A stretch of DNA of 64,000 nt from Acinetobacter lwoffii (GCF_029024105.1 NZ_CP118963.1:1550001-1614000); one strand, 5' to 3'. Shown: positions 25,448 to 34,686, counted from the first letter of the stretch. Notes: generated from the letters alone by a model not told the origin. Translations and numbers: made by a program.

Positions 25448-26143
25448 CTACTTTAATAATTTTAATAATTTTAATAATTTTAATAAAGCTTCAGCCGTTG
25501 CAGCAGAAGAGGCGGGGTTTTGTCCAGTAATGAGCAGACCATCTTGTTGCACGTATACCTGCCAGTCCTCAGTTTTGGAATATTTCCCACCTTTTTCTTT
25601 CAGCATGTCTTCCACTAGAAATGGGACAACATCGGTTAGGCCTACGCCGTCTTCTTCGGTATTAGTAAAACCGGTGACTGTCTTGCCTTCTACAATCGAA
25701 TGACCTTCGGCATCTTTGACTTCACGAAGTACACCCGGTGCATGACAGACCAGCGCAACAGGTTTATCTGCCTGTAAAGTCTGCTCAATTAAAGAAATAG
25801 AATTCTGGTCTTTGGCTAGATCCCATAATGGACCGTGACCACCCGGATAGAACACGGCATCAAAATCCTGATTTAAGACTTCACTCAACTTATGTGTATT
25901 GGCAAGAGCCTGCATGGCCACTTCATCTGCTTCAAAGCGTTTGGTGGTTTCGGTTTGCGCATCCGGCTCATTACTTTTCGGATCTAGCGGTGGCTGACCA
26001 CCTGCAGGAGATGCCAAAACTACCTCTGCGCCTGCATCAACAAAGGTGTAATAGGGTGCAGCCAGTTCTTCCAGCCAGAAGCCGGTTTTTTTGCCAGTAT
26101 CACCCAGCTGGTCATGTGAAGTCAGTACCATCAAGATTTTCAT
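25448..26143 (-). CDS. DJ-1/PfpI family protein (Hsp31-like glyoxalase/deglycase class)
   Basis: A 231-residue class I glutamine-amidotransferase-like protein. The nucleophilic elbow VCHAPG holds the Cys (about residue 133), FYPGGHGPLWDL precedes it, and the early Glu/Asp-rich loop KKTGFWLEELAAPYYTF is typical of Hsp31-like members that handle methylglyoxal or protect proteins. The C-terminus ends in ALLKLLKLLKLLK, encoded by a 9-base tandem repeat, so the last dozen residues appear to be a slippage-made extension. It is transcribed alone; the ribosome site CAGGAAAAT precedes the ATG. No functional link with its neighbours is evident. Confidence 0.87.
   Translation of the reverse strand: MKILMVLTSHDQLGDTGKKTGFWLEELAAPYYTFVDAGAEVVLASPAGGQPPLDPKSNEPDAQTETTKRFEADEVAMQALANTHKLSEVLNQDFDAVFYPGGHGPLWDLAKDQNSISLIEQTLQADKPVALVCHAPGVLREVKDAEGHSIVEGKTVTGFTNTEEDGVGLTDVVPFLVEDMLKEKGGKYSKTEDWQVYVQQDGLLITGQNPASSAATAEALLKLLKLLKLLK
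25452..25487. repeat. 9-bp tandem repeat at the end of the DJ-1/PfpI gene
   Basis: About four uninterrupted copies of TTTTAATAA (phase arbitrary) lie directly before the stop codon. In the gene's frame each copy encodes Leu-Leu-Lys, so copy-number change leaves the frame and stop intact. Confidence 0.9.
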
Positions 26144-26312
26144 ATTATTTTCCTGTCTCTGGTTTAAACATCGTGAATAATCGACTGTTAATTTAACAAG
26201 CCACAGAGGTCAGCAGTGTTGTGATACGTTCATTTGCTGTATCGATACGTTGTTAATTCAGTTGATTTAACTTAAAGAGGGACTCTATATACAGCACAGT
26301 TGTATTTAATAT

Positions 26313-27197
26313 TCATCTGCCCATTAACAGATCTTGCTGAAGATCAGCCTGCTTGCGCAGGAAATCCCAGACCAGTTTTATTTTTGGTTCATGTTGAAGA
26401 TCGACTAGCGTCAGCATCCAGAAAGTATGGGTAAAACTGACCTGATCGCCCAAAACCTCTTTGAGTTCGCTTTTATCATTGACCAGGAATTTCGGTAAAA
26501 TAGCCAGTCCAGCACCTGCACGCACGGCAATTTCCTGCGCCAGAATGCTGTTACTGCGAAAACAGGCACTGACCTGCAAGGGAAGACGCTCTAGCGAATA
26601 TAGTGCAGTGCTATAGACCAGATCATCAATATAATCGACAAAACGGTGCTGCTGGAGGTCTTCCAGTTTTTTAATTTCCGGATTTTGCTGTAAATAATGC
26701 TGGCTGCCATACAGTTTTAGGCAGTAATTAGACAAACGAGTAATGATATACGGACCAGATTTGGGCCGGTCAATCGCGATCACAATATCGGCTTCTCGAT
26801 GTGAAAGTTTGATCGCCTTCGGCACCGGAATCAGGTCAATGGTCAACAAAGGATAATGTTGGGAAAACTCTGCCAAAAGACGGGCTAAAAATGCCGTGCC
26901 AAAGCCTTCTGGCGCGCCAATCCGAACCCGACCTTGCAAAGGGTCGTGGCGCTTGTCAATCTGGATAAAGGACTGTTCCATCTGTTCGACACGTGGCACC
27001 AGTGCCAGACCTTCCGAGGTCAGTTCATAACCGGTGGCTTCGCGCTTAAACAATTGCGTACCTAAAGTACTTTCCAAAGCCTGAATCCGCCGCGCTACGG
27101 TGCTATGTTCAACCCCAATCAAGCGTGCTGCATTGGTGAGCGTTTTAGCACGTGCTAAAACCAGAAAAAAACGTAAATGATCCCAATCTACTTTCAT
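26313..27197 (-). CDS. LysR-family transcriptional regulator, likely of the mms operon
   Basis: A 294-residue LysR protein. The N-terminal winged helix (about 5-65) reads LRFFLVLARAKTLTNAARLIGVEHSTVARRIQALE; the ligand-binding domain follows from about 90 (RVRIGAPEGFGTAFLARLL). It is divergent from mmsA across a 177-base gap that contains a 16-bp palindrome with the T-N11-A geometry of LysR sites. I infer that it controls the valine/isobutyrate operon, possibly responding to a pathway intermediate. Many Acinetobacter and Pseudomonas mms operons use an AraC-type MmsR instead, so LysR control would be a variation. Confidence 0.87.
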   Translation of the reverse strand: MKVDWDHLRFFLVLARAKTLTNAARLIGVEHSTVARRIQALESTLGTQLFKREATGYELTSEGLALVPRVEQMEQSFIQIDKRHDPLQGRVRIGAPEGFGTAFLARLLAEFSQHYPLLTIDLIPVPKAIKLSHREADIVIAIDRPKSGPYIITRLSNYCLKLYGSQHYLQQNPEIKKLEDLQQHRFVDYIDDLVYSTALYSLERLPLQVSACFRSNSILAQEIAVRAGAGLAILPKFLVNDKSELKEVLGDQVSFTHTFWMLTLVDLQHEPKIKLVWDFLRKQADLQQDLLMGR

Positions 27198-27224
27198 TTT
27201 CTATTTAACATCCTGTTAAATTAC

Positions 27225-27254
27225 TGTGCATATTTGCACAATCATCGTGCACCA
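27225..27254. promoter_or_regulatory. Candidate LysR operator upstream of mmsA
   Basis: A perfect 16-bp palindrome TGTGCA-TATT-TGCACA at 27225-27240 is followed one helical turn later by a third GTGCAC half at 27248-27253. It is 27 bases from the LysR start and 134 from mmsA. Confidence 0.6.
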
Positions 27255-27374
27255 ATTTCTATTGGTGGTCAAAGTGTTCTTTGTTAGTCTGCTGAAACAG
27301 CGTAAAAATTATACGTTAAATAAAAGCCAGTAAAGGCAGATACAACGACAATAACAAACCAGCACGGAGCGACC

Positions 27375-28904
27375 ATGAACGCCATTTCTCATCCACAGCA
27401 AAGTACCGGATTCACCACCGCAAAACTTCTCATTAATGGTGAATTTGTCGAATCAAAAACCAGCCATTGGCAAGATATTATCAATCCTGCCACTCAGGAA
27501 GTTCTGGGTAAGGTGCCATTTGCTACTGCTGAAGAAGTCAATGCTGCGATTGCGGCTGCGCAAAATGCCTTTGCCAGCTGGCGCCAGATCCCGATTCAGG
27601 CCCGTATGCGAATCATGCTGAAACTGCAGGATCTGATTCGTACCAATTTAAAAAGTATTGCCCAAGTCTTAACGGCGGAACAGGGCAAAACCCTAGCCGA
27701 TGCCGAAGGTGATATCCAGCGCGGCCTAGAAGTGGTGGAGCATGCCTGTTCAGTGGGTTCATTACAAATGGGTGAGTATATTGAGGGTGTGGCACGCGGT
27801 GTCGATACCTATACCTTGCAGCAACCATTGGGTGTCTGTGCAGGAATTACCCCGTTTAACTTTCCGGCGATGATTCCACTATGGATGTTCCCGATGGCGA
27901 TTGTCTGCGGCAACACCTTTGTCTTAAAGCCTTCGGAACAGGATCCACTATCAACCATGATGCTGGTTGAACTGGCGATTCAGGCAGGTGTGCCGGCAGG
28001 CGTACTGAATGTGGTCCATGGCGGCAAAGAAGTGGTCGATCTACTGTGTACTCATCGTGACATTAAAGCCATCTCTTTTGTCGGTTCAACCGCGGTCGGT
28101 ACGCATGTCTATAACCTCGCAGGCCAGCATGGCAAACGTGTGCAGTCGATGATGGGCGCCAAAAACCATGTGGTGGTGATGCCGGATGCCAATAAAGAAC
28201 AAACCCTAAATGCGTTGGTCGGTGCAGCTTTTGGTGCAGCAGGACAGCGTTGTATGGCACTTTCCGTGGCGGTGATGGTCGGTGAGACCAAGCACTGGGT
28301 CGATGAACTGGTCAATAAAACCAAAACCTTAAAGGTGAATGCCGGGCATGAACCGAATACCGATGTTGGACCGGTGATTTCAACCCGTGCCAAAGCGCGT
28401 GTCATTGATTTAATTAACAGTGGCGTTGAACAAGGCGCCGAACTGCTACTCGATGGCCGTGATGTACAGGTTCCGGGCTATGAAAAAGGCAATTTTGTCG
28501 GGCCAACGATTTTTAATCAGGTTACGACCGATATGCGCATTTATAAAGAAGAAGTGTTTGGCCCGGTACTGGCGATCATGCATGTCGATACTTTAGAGCA
28601 GGCCATTGAGCTGATTAATGCCAATCCCTTTGGTAATGGCGTGGGACTGTTCACCCAGAATGGCAATACGGCACGTACCTTCCAGAACCAGATTGATATC
28701 GGTCAGGTGGGCATCAACATTCCAATTCCTGTCCCTGTGCCTTTCTTCAGTTTTACCGGTTCACGCGGTTCAAAACTGGGTGATCTAGGTCCTTATGGCA
28801 AACAGGCGGTGCAGTTCTATACCCAGACCAAAACCATTACCAGCCGCTGGTTTGAAGATGACCAGGAAACCACTGGTGTCAATACCACAATCAGTCTGCG
28901 TTAA
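27375..28904 (+). CDS. mmsA: CoA-acylating methylmalonate-semialdehyde dehydrogenase
   Basis: A 509-residue aldehyde dehydrogenase of the MmsA group. It converts methylmalonate semialdehyde to propionyl-CoA and CO2 in valine breakdown. Visible are GVCAGITPFNFPAMIPLWMFP, the cofactor-binding SFVGSTAVGTHVY, and the catalytic Cys in FGAAGQRCMAL (about 295). The Glu used by hydrolytic aldehyde dehydrogenases is replaced (MGAKNHVVVMPDA), as expected for CoA-acylating members. The C-terminus FTGSRGSKLGDLGPYGK is family-typical. First gene of a six-gene operon; RBS CGGAGCGACC. The mmsB gene follows after 11 bases. Confidence 0.95.
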   Translation: MNAISHPQQSTGFTTAKLLINGEFVESKTSHWQDIINPATQEVLGKVPFATAEEVNAAIAAAQNAFASWRQIPIQARMRIMLKLQDLIRTNLKSIAQVLTAEQGKTLADAEGDIQRGLEVVEHACSVGSLQMGEYIEGVARGVDTYTLQQPLGVCAGITPFNFPAMIPLWMFPMAIVCGNTFVLKPSEQDPLSTMMLVELAIQAGVPAGVLNVVHGGKEVVDLLCTHRDIKAISFVGSTAVGTHVYNLAGQHGKRVQSMMGAKNHVVVMPDANKEQTLNALVGAAFGAAGQRCMALSVAVMVGETKHWVDELVNKTKTLKVNAGHEPNTDVGPVISTRAKARVIDLINSGVEQGAELLLDGRDVQVPGYEKGNFVGPTIFNQVTTDMRIYKEEVFGPVLAIMHVDTLEQAIELINANPFGNGVGLFTQNGNTARTFQNQIDIGQVGINIPIPVPVPFFSFTGSRGSKLGDLGPYGKQAVQFYTQTKTITSRWFEDDQETTGVNTTISLR

Positions 28905-28915
28905 GGAGCATCAGA

Positions 28916-29806
28916 ATGAAGATTGCATTTATTGGTTTAGGCAACATGGGCGGTTCCATGGCGCAAAACCTGCTCAAGTCGGGTCATCAAGTTTTTGGTT
29001 ATGACTTAAGTGCAGTGGCTTTACAGCATTTTGCACAAGCGGGCGGTATCGTCTGCGACAGTCCACAAGCTGCCGCGAAGCAGGCGGAGATCGTGGTCAG
29101 CATGTTGCCCGCCGCCAAGCATGTGCGTGAAGTCTATTTAGGTGAACACGGTATTCTGGAGGTGCTTCAAGCAGGCAGCTTATGTATCGACAGCAGCACC
29201 ATTGATCCACAAACCATTCAGGAGGTTGCTGCAGCAGCGCAAGCCAAGCAGATTCGCGTCTGTGATGCACCAGTATCCGGTGGTACTTTAGGTGCAAAAG
29301 ATGGCACTTTAACCTTCATGGTCGGTGCAAATGATGCCACCTTTGAGGCCGTCAAACCGGTTCTTGGCTGTATGGGTAAAAATCTGGTGCATTGTGGTGC
29401 GGTGGGAACAGGACAGGTTGCAAAAATCTGTAATAACCTGATTCTGGGGATTTCCATGACTGCGGTGGCAGAAGGGATGGCACTCGGTGCCAAACTGGGC
29501 ATTGATCCACAGGCCTTGGCTGGCGTGATTAACAGTTCCACCGGACGCTGCTGGAGTTCGGAAATTTATAATCCGTGGCCCGATATTTGTGTCAATGCGC
29601 CGTCATCGCGGGGTTATACCGACGGTTTTGCCGCACAACTGATGCTCAAAGATTTGGGCTTGGCCGTGGATGCTGCGCAACAGGTGGATCAGCCGGTGGT
29701 TCTGGGCAGCATGGTACAAAAACTCTATCAACAACTGTGTCAGGAAGGCGATGCCCATCTGGACTTTTCCAGCATCATGCATCAATACACTACGCCACCT
29801 GCTTAA
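28916..29806 (+). CDS. mmsB: 3-hydroxyisobutyrate dehydrogenase
   Basis: A 296-residue NAD-dependent beta-hydroxyacid dehydrogenase. IAFIGLGNMGGSMAQNLL gives the Rossmann motif at the N-terminus, DAPVSGGTLGAKDGTLTFMVG is the substrate-binding signature, and the catalytic Lys lies in GTGQVAKICNNL (about 172). It oxidises 3-hydroxyisobutyrate to methylmalonate semialdehyde, the substrate of the preceding MmsA. The tight spacing to mmsA (11 bases, AAGGAGCATCAGA) confirms an operon. Nothing unusual in length or residues. Confidence 0.95.
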   Translation: MKIAFIGLGNMGGSMAQNLLKSGHQVFGYDLSAVALQHFAQAGGIVCDSPQAAAKQAEIVVSMLPAAKHVREVYLGEHGILEVLQAGSLCIDSSTIDPQTIQEVAAAAQAKQIRVCDAPVSGGTLGAKDGTLTFMVGANDATFEAVKPVLGCMGKNLVHCGAVGTGQVAKICNNLILGISMTAVAEGMALGAKLGIDPQALAGVINSSTGRCWSSEIYNPWPDICVNAPSSRGYTDGFAAQLMLKDLGLAVDAAQQVDQPVVLGSMVQKLYQQLCQEGDAHLDFSSIMHQYTTPPA

Positions 29807-29892
29807 AACTTAAAAGATTCAGATGGAGCAAGGATTCGCTTCAATAATTACACCTTGTCAGTAATAACGATAAATTCAGGCTGAGGTTTAAC

Positions 29893-31542
29893 ATGTTAAA
29901 TTATCAAACAACAGTTCAAAACTTTGATTTAGATGCGGTTGCAAGTCAGTATCTCTCCGGTTCAATGCAGGCAGTAAATGCCTGTTATGAATGCTGTGAC
30001 CGTCATGCCGATTCCGATGCCATTGCCTTATACTGGCATGGTAAAGATGGCAGAAAAGAACAATATAGTTTTGCCGAACTCAAAAAATATTCCAGCCAGT
30101 TTGCCAACTTTTTAAAGTCTCAAGGCATTGGTAAAGGCGACCGCGTTTCCGGATTATTACCACGTACTCCCGAGTTGATCATTACTATTTTGGCAACCTG
30201 GCGGATTGGTGCTGTCTATCAACCCTTATTTACGGCCTTTGGTCCCAAAGCCATCGAGCATCGTATTCAGCTGGCGCAAAGCAAGCTGGTGGTGACTGAT
30301 CTGGCGAATCGGGACAAATTATCCGAGATCAGCAACTGTCCACCGATTGTGACGGTACATGCCGAAACTGAGGCAGAGCGCTATCCGCACGACCTCAGCT
30401 TCTGGACGGTATTAAACCGTCAGGCTGAAGCTTGTGAGCTGGAAATCCTGAATGTCGATGATCCATTTTTATTGATGTTTACCTCCGGTACTACTGGACC
30501 AGCGAAACCTCTTAAAGTCCCTTTAAAAGCGCTGATTGCTTTTGCAAGCTATATGCAAAATGCCATTGGTCTAACTCCTGAAGATGCTTTCTGGAATATT
30601 GCTGATCCCGGCTGGGCCTACGGTTTGTATTACGCGATTACTGGTCCTTTAATGCTTGGACACTCGACCTTGTTTTATGAAGGCGGTTTTAATGCAGAAA
30701 GTGTCTGCGAAATTGTTAAGGAATATGGCATTACCAATCTGGCCGGTGCACCGACTGCTTACCGCATGATGATGGCGGCCGATCCTGCTCAAATGGCAAA
30801 ACTACGCGGTAAGTTACGTGTTGTCAGCAGTGCGGGAGAACCGTTAAATCCGGAAGTGATCCGCTGGTTTAAAGAGGTACTGGATGTGCCGATTTATGAC
30901 CATTATGGCCAGACCGAAGTCGGGATGGTGGTGTGTAATCATCATGCCTTGGAACATCCGGTCCGTTCAGGTTCGGCAGGCTTTGCCAGCCCGGGTTACC
31001 GGATTGCCGTTGTCGATGAAAAGGAGCATGAATTAGCAGCTGACGTCCCGGGCATCCTGGCAGTGGATATCAGCCAGTCCCCAATGATGTGGTTCTCTGG
31101 CTATGAAGAAAGCCGTAAATCTCCATTTGTCGGACAGTATTACTTAACTGGGGATACCGCAGAAATTCATGCAGATGGCAGTATGAGCTTTGTTGGGCGT
31201 AGTGATGATGTCATTACAACGTCAGGTTATCGGGTCGGCCCGTTTGATGTGGAAAGTGCCTTGCTGGAACATGATGCCGTGATTGAAGCAGCAGTCATTG
31301 GCGTGCCTGATCCTGAGCGTACCGAAGTGATTAAAGCCTTTGTGATTCTGGCGAATAATTTTGCAGCTTCGGCCCATCTGGAAGAAGAGCTGGGTCAATT
31401 TGTGAAAAAGCGGTTATCTGCCCATGCCTATCCACGCCTGATTGAATTTGTGACTGAATTGCCGAAAACCCCAAGCGGTAAAATTCAACGCTTTTTACTG
31501 CGCAATCAGGAAATCAACAAGCAGCAATCCAAAACTGCATAA
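29893..31542 (+). CDS. Acyl-CoA synthetase of the short/branched-chain acid type
   Basis: A 549-residue adenylate-forming ligase. P-loop FTSGTTGPAKPLKVP is at about 197, followed by WNIADPGWAYGLYYAITGPL, YDHYGQTEVGM, TGDTAEIHADGSMSFVGRSDDVITTSGYRVGP (hinge) and TPSGKIQRFLL with the catalytic Lys. The motif spelling resembles acetyl/propionyl/medium-chain synthetases rather than FadD. In this operon it probably activates isobutyrate or a related branched acid to its CoA ester for the dehydrogenase that follows, which would let the cell use free isobutyrate as well as valine. RBS GAGG precedes the ATG; gap of 86 bases to mmsB. Confidence 0.9.
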   Translation: MLNYQTTVQNFDLDAVASQYLSGSMQAVNACYECCDRHADSDAIALYWHGKDGRKEQYSFAELKKYSSQFANFLKSQGIGKGDRVSGLLPRTPELIITILATWRIGAVYQPLFTAFGPKAIEHRIQLAQSKLVVTDLANRDKLSEISNCPPIVTVHAETEAERYPHDLSFWTVLNRQAEACELEILNVDDPFLLMFTSGTTGPAKPLKVPLKALIAFASYMQNAIGLTPEDAFWNIADPGWAYGLYYAITGPLMLGHSTLFYEGGFNAESVCEIVKEYGITNLAGAPTAYRMMMAADPAQMAKLRGKLRVVSSAGEPLNPEVIRWFKEVLDVPIYDHYGQTEVGMVVCNHHALEHPVRSGSAGFASPGYRIAVVDEKEHELAADVPGILAVDISQSPMMWFSGYEESRKSPFVGQYYLTGDTAEIHADGSMSFVGRSDDVITTSGYRVGPFDVESALLEHDAVIEAAVIGVPDPERTEVIKAFVILANNFAASAHLEEELGQFVKKRLSAHAYPRLIEFVTELPKTPSGKIQRFLLRNQEINKQQSKTA

Positions 31543-31601
31543 GCTCATAAAGCCAACAGATTGAATAAGAAGATTAAATAAAGAGATTGAAGGAAGCATC
31601 G

Positions 31602-32729
31602 ATGCAATTAACGGAAGAACAACACCTGATTCAGGATATGGCCAAAAGCTTCGCCCAGGAACAGATTAAACCCTTTGCCGGCGAGTGGGATCAAAAAGGC
31701 ATCTTTCCCAAAGATGCCTTGGCTCAAATGGGAGAGCTGGGTTTTCTGGGGATGCTGATTCCCGAGGAATGGGGCGGTTCGGGCACAGGCACGCTGGCTT
31801 ATGTCTTGGCCTTAGAAGAAGTCGCTGCGGCTGATGGTGCAACATCCGCGATTATGAGCGTACATAACTCGGTGGGTTGTGTGCCGATTTTCAAGTTCGG
31901 CACGGAACAGCAAAAGCAGCAATTTCTAAAGCCTTTGGCCCAAGGTGAAATGATTGGTGCCTTTGCCTTAACCGAACCACATACCGGATCGGATGCTGCC
32001 GCGATTAAAACCCGGGCGGTCAAGGACGGCGATCATTACATCATCAATGGCGCCAAACAGTTTATTACTTCTGGCCACAATGCCGGGATGATTATTGTGT
32101 TTGCCGTGACTGATCCAGGCGCGGGCAAAAAAGGCATGAGTGCATTTTTAGTGCCGCGCGACACACCTGGCTATGAAGTGATTCGGGTGGAAGAAAAACT
32201 CGGCCTGCATGCTTCGGATACCTGTCAGATTGCCTTAACCGATGTCCGCATTCATGAAAGTTTAAGACTCGGTGCCGAAGGCGAAGGTTTAAAAATCGCC
32301 TTGGCCAATCTGGAAGGCGGGCGGATCGGTATTGCCGCACAGGCGGTTGGCTTGGCACGTGCCGCATTGGAAGAAGCCACTGTTTATGCGCACGACCGCG
32401 TGGCTTTTGGCAAACCTATTTTTGAACAGCAGGCGATTTCTTTCAGGTTGGCCAGTATGGCGACTGAAATTGAAGCGGCACGGCAACTGGTACATTTTGC
32501 AGCACGCAAAAAAGAAGCCGGTGAAGCCTGTTTAACCGAAGCCTCCATGGCCAAGCTATTTGCTTCAGAAATGGCAGAACGTGTCTGCTCCAAAGCGCTG
32601 CAGATTTTTGGCGGCTACGGTTATCTCAAAGATTTCCCGATTGAGCGGATTTATCGGGATGCGCGGATTTGTCAGATTTATGAAGGCACCAGCGATATTC
32701 AGCGCTTGGTGATTGCACGCAGCCTCTAA
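31602..32729 (+). CDS. Acyl-CoA dehydrogenase (isobutyryl-CoA type)
   Basis: A 375-residue flavoprotein of the short/branched-chain acyl-CoA dehydrogenase class. Visible are FALTEPHTGSDAAAIKT and INGAKQFITSGHNAGMI (FAD and substrate signatures), GRIGIAAQAVGLARAA, and the catalytic base Glu in IYEGTSDIQRLVIARSL at the C-terminus. It would oxidise isobutyryl-CoA to methacrylyl-CoA. The start is set at the ATG at 31602, preceded by AAGGAAGC; the longer frame from a TTG at 31587 includes that ribosome site and is unlikely. The adjacent hydratase gene begins 19 bases downstream. Confidence 0.9.
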   Translation: MQLTEEQHLIQDMAKSFAQEQIKPFAGEWDQKGIFPKDALAQMGELGFLGMLIPEEWGGSGTGTLAYVLALEEVAAADGATSAIMSVHNSVGCVPIFKFGTEQQKQQFLKPLAQGEMIGAFALTEPHTGSDAAAIKTRAVKDGDHYIINGAKQFITSGHNAGMIIVFAVTDPGAGKKGMSAFLVPRDTPGYEVIRVEEKLGLHASDTCQIALTDVRIHESLRLGAEGEGLKIALANLEGGRIGIAAQAVGLARAALEEATVYAHDRVAFGKPIFEQQAISFRLASMATEIEAARQLVHFAARKKEAGEACLTEASMAKLFASEMAERVCSKALQIFGGYGYLKDFPIERIYRDARICQIYEGTSDIQRLVIARSL

Positions 32730-32748
32730 TTTTAAAAGGATTTATCTC

Positions 32749-33522
32749 ATGCAATGGCAAACGATTTTACTCGAACAGCGTAACGGGGTCGGCCTAATTA
32801 CTTTAAACCGCCCACAAGCGTTAAATGCACTGAATAACCAGCTGATTGTTGAAGTCAATCAGGCACTGGATCAGCTGGAAAAAGATCCGGCAATTGGCTG
32901 TATTGTGATTACCGGTTCGGAAAAAGCCTTTGCCGCTGGTGCCGATATTAAAGAAATGGCAGATCTGAATTTTCCGCAAATTTATCTGGATGATTTTTTC
33001 AGTCTGGCCGATCGAATTGCGCAGCGTCGTAAACCTTTAATTGCCGCAGTGAGTGGTTATGCTTTGGGTGGTGGTTGCGAACTGGCTTTAATGTGCGACT
33101 TTATTTACTGCGCTGATAATGCAAAATTTGGTTTGCCCGAAGTTACCTTAGGCGTGTTGCCCGGCATTGGCGGGACCCAGCGTTTAACCTTGGCGATTGG
33201 TAAGGCCAAAGCCATGGAAATGTGCCTGACTGCACGGCAGATGGGGGCGCAGGAAGCGGAACAAAGTGGTTTGGTCGCTCGGGTTTTTGCCAAGGAAGAA
33301 TTGCTGGAACAAACCCTGCAAGCTGCCGAGAAAATTGCTGAAAAGTCGCTTACTGCCGTGATGATGATTAAAGAATCAATTAATCGGGCCTTTGAAGTGA
33401 GCCTGGCTGAAGGCCTGCGCTTTGAACGCCGGGTTTTCCATTCGATTTTTGCCGGTTCCGATCAAAAAGAAGGCATGCAGGCCTTTGTAGAAAAACGCCC
33501 AGCCAAATTTACCCATCAATAA
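32749..33522 (+). CDS. Enoyl-CoA hydratase (methacrylyl-CoA step)
   Basis: A 257-residue crotonase with both catalytic glutamates: GGGCELALMCDF and GLPEVTLGVLPGIGGTQRL, plus the oxyanion segment FAAGADIKEMADL. By position it hydrates methacrylyl-CoA to 3-hydroxyisobutyryl-CoA. The ATG at 32749 follows AAAAGGATTT; an in-frame TTG at 32713 lies inside the dehydrogenase gene and is not used. It resembles the hydratase at 7378 but sits in a different pathway, so the two are functional paralogues. The hydrolase gene follows after 20 bases. Confidence 0.9.
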   Translation: MQWQTILLEQRNGVGLITLNRPQALNALNNQLIVEVNQALDQLEKDPAIGCIVITGSEKAFAAGADIKEMADLNFPQIYLDDFFSLADRIAQRRKPLIAAVSGYALGGGCELALMCDFIYCADNAKFGLPEVTLGVLPGIGGTQRLTLAIGKAKAMEMCLTARQMGAQEAEQSGLVARVFAKEELLEQTLQAAEKIAEKSLTAVMMIKESINRAFEVSLAEGLRFERRVFHSIFAGSDQKEGMQAFVEKRPAKFTHQ

Positions 33523-33542
33523 AACAAAAATAGGAAAATAAA

Positions 33543-34604
33543 ATGAGTGATGAAAATAATTTAGCGATACGGGTCGCAGGAAGTCTGGGCATTATCAGCC
33601 TGGACCGCACCAGCCATTTAAATGCCTTAACCCTGCCAATGATCCAAGGCATTCAGGCGCAACTCGATCAGTGGCTGCATGAACCACAGGTACAAGCGGT
33701 TCTGATCAATTCCAACAGTCCCAAGGCGTTCTGTGCCGGAGGAGATATCCGCTATCTGTATGACAGCTATCAGGCCGGCAATACCCAATATCAGGATTTT
33801 TTTGCCACTGAATATAAGATGCTGAGCACCTTGCGTAATTTTCCAAAGGCCGTGATCGTGATGATGGATGGCTATGTACTGGGCGGAGGCTTTGGATTGG
33901 CTCAAGCCTGTCATATCAAAGTTACGAGTGAAAAATCACGTTTTGCCATGCCAGAAACTGCGATTGGTTTTTTCCCCGATGTCGGTGCAACACATTTTTT
34001 GTCCCGACTAGATGAAGTCGGTGTCTATATGGCTTTGACCGGGGAACAGATCAGCAACAGTGATGCGCTATATCTGGATCTGGTGGATTATCATGTGCCG
34101 AGTGAGCGTTTTGCTGAACTGGAAGCGGCATTGATTGCAGCGCCGGTATTAAACTCGCTTGAGATTCAAAAGATCATTAGTTCCTATATTACGCATCCGG
34201 TAGAAAGCGAGCTGCAAAAACGTGCAGATCTGATTAATCAGCATTTCGGCTATCCAAACCTCGAGGAGATTGAACAGAGCCTTGCTCATACAAGTAATTC
34301 AACTGATCAGGACTGGGCCAATAAAATGCTGGCAATTTTGCAGCAACGTCCGGTCATGGCCAAGCAAACCAGCTTGAAGTTACAGCAAGCTGGACAGAAT
34401 TTGTCGCTAGAAAAATGCATGCAGTTAGAACGCGACTTGCAAGATGTCTGGTTAGAGCAGGGCGACTTTATTGAAGGCGTTCGTGCGCTGATTATTGATA
34501 AGGACAAAAATCCAAAATGGCGAACTGAGAATGCAAAATTTGAAAAGACCTTGCAAAAGATCTGGCCAGTTTGGACTCAGCAGCGTATCGAAAATATCAC
34601 TTAA
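33543..34604 (+). CDS. 3-hydroxyisobutyryl-CoA hydrolase
   Basis: A 353-residue crotonase-fold hydrolase of the HIBCH type. The diagnostic stretch FAMPETAIGFFPDVGATHFLSRL carries the Glu and Asp specific for the hydrolase, together with FCAGGDIRYLYD and GYVLGGGFGLAQACH. It frees 3-hydroxyisobutyrate from CoA, feeding MmsB encoded upstream. The extended C-terminal region (about 215-353) is longer than in hydratases, as expected. Last gene of the operon, followed by a terminator. Confidence 0.92.
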   Translation: MSDENNLAIRVAGSLGIISLDRTSHLNALTLPMIQGIQAQLDQWLHEPQVQAVLINSNSPKAFCAGGDIRYLYDSYQAGNTQYQDFFATEYKMLSTLRNFPKAVIVMMDGYVLGGGFGLAQACHIKVTSEKSRFAMPETAIGFFPDVGATHFLSRLDEVGVYMALTGEQISNSDALYLDLVDYHVPSERFAELEAALIAAPVLNSLEIQKIISSYITHPVESELQKRADLINQHFGYPNLEEIEQSLAHTSNSTDQDWANKMLAILQQRPVMAKQTSLKLQQAGQNLSLEKCMQLERDLQDVWLEQGDFIEGVRALIIDKDKNPKWRTENAKFEKTLQKIWPVWTQQRIENIT

Positions 34605-34615
34605 ACTTGATGGTA

Positions 34616-34652
34616 AAAGACCCTCTATAAGTAAATTATAAAGGGTCTTTAT
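34616..34652 (+). terminator. Rho-independent terminator of the mms operon
   Basis: A 9-bp stem AAAGACCCT/AGGGTCTTT extended by a second TATAA/TTATA helix, ending in a short T-run. Confidence 0.82.
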
Positions 34653-34686
34653 AGGTGTCCTATAGCGTCATCAGTATGAATTCTGC

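Noticed and set aside
26313..27197. LysR protein as regulator of the catabolic island
   Set aside because: It is divergent from mmsA with its own palindrome between them, and the island palindrome is not found near it.
29822..29837. 16-base identity GATGGAGCAAGGATTC with 44419-44434
   Set aside because: Two copies only, no symmetry, no shared context beyond being intergenic; could be chance or a vestige. Not enough to call a repeat family.
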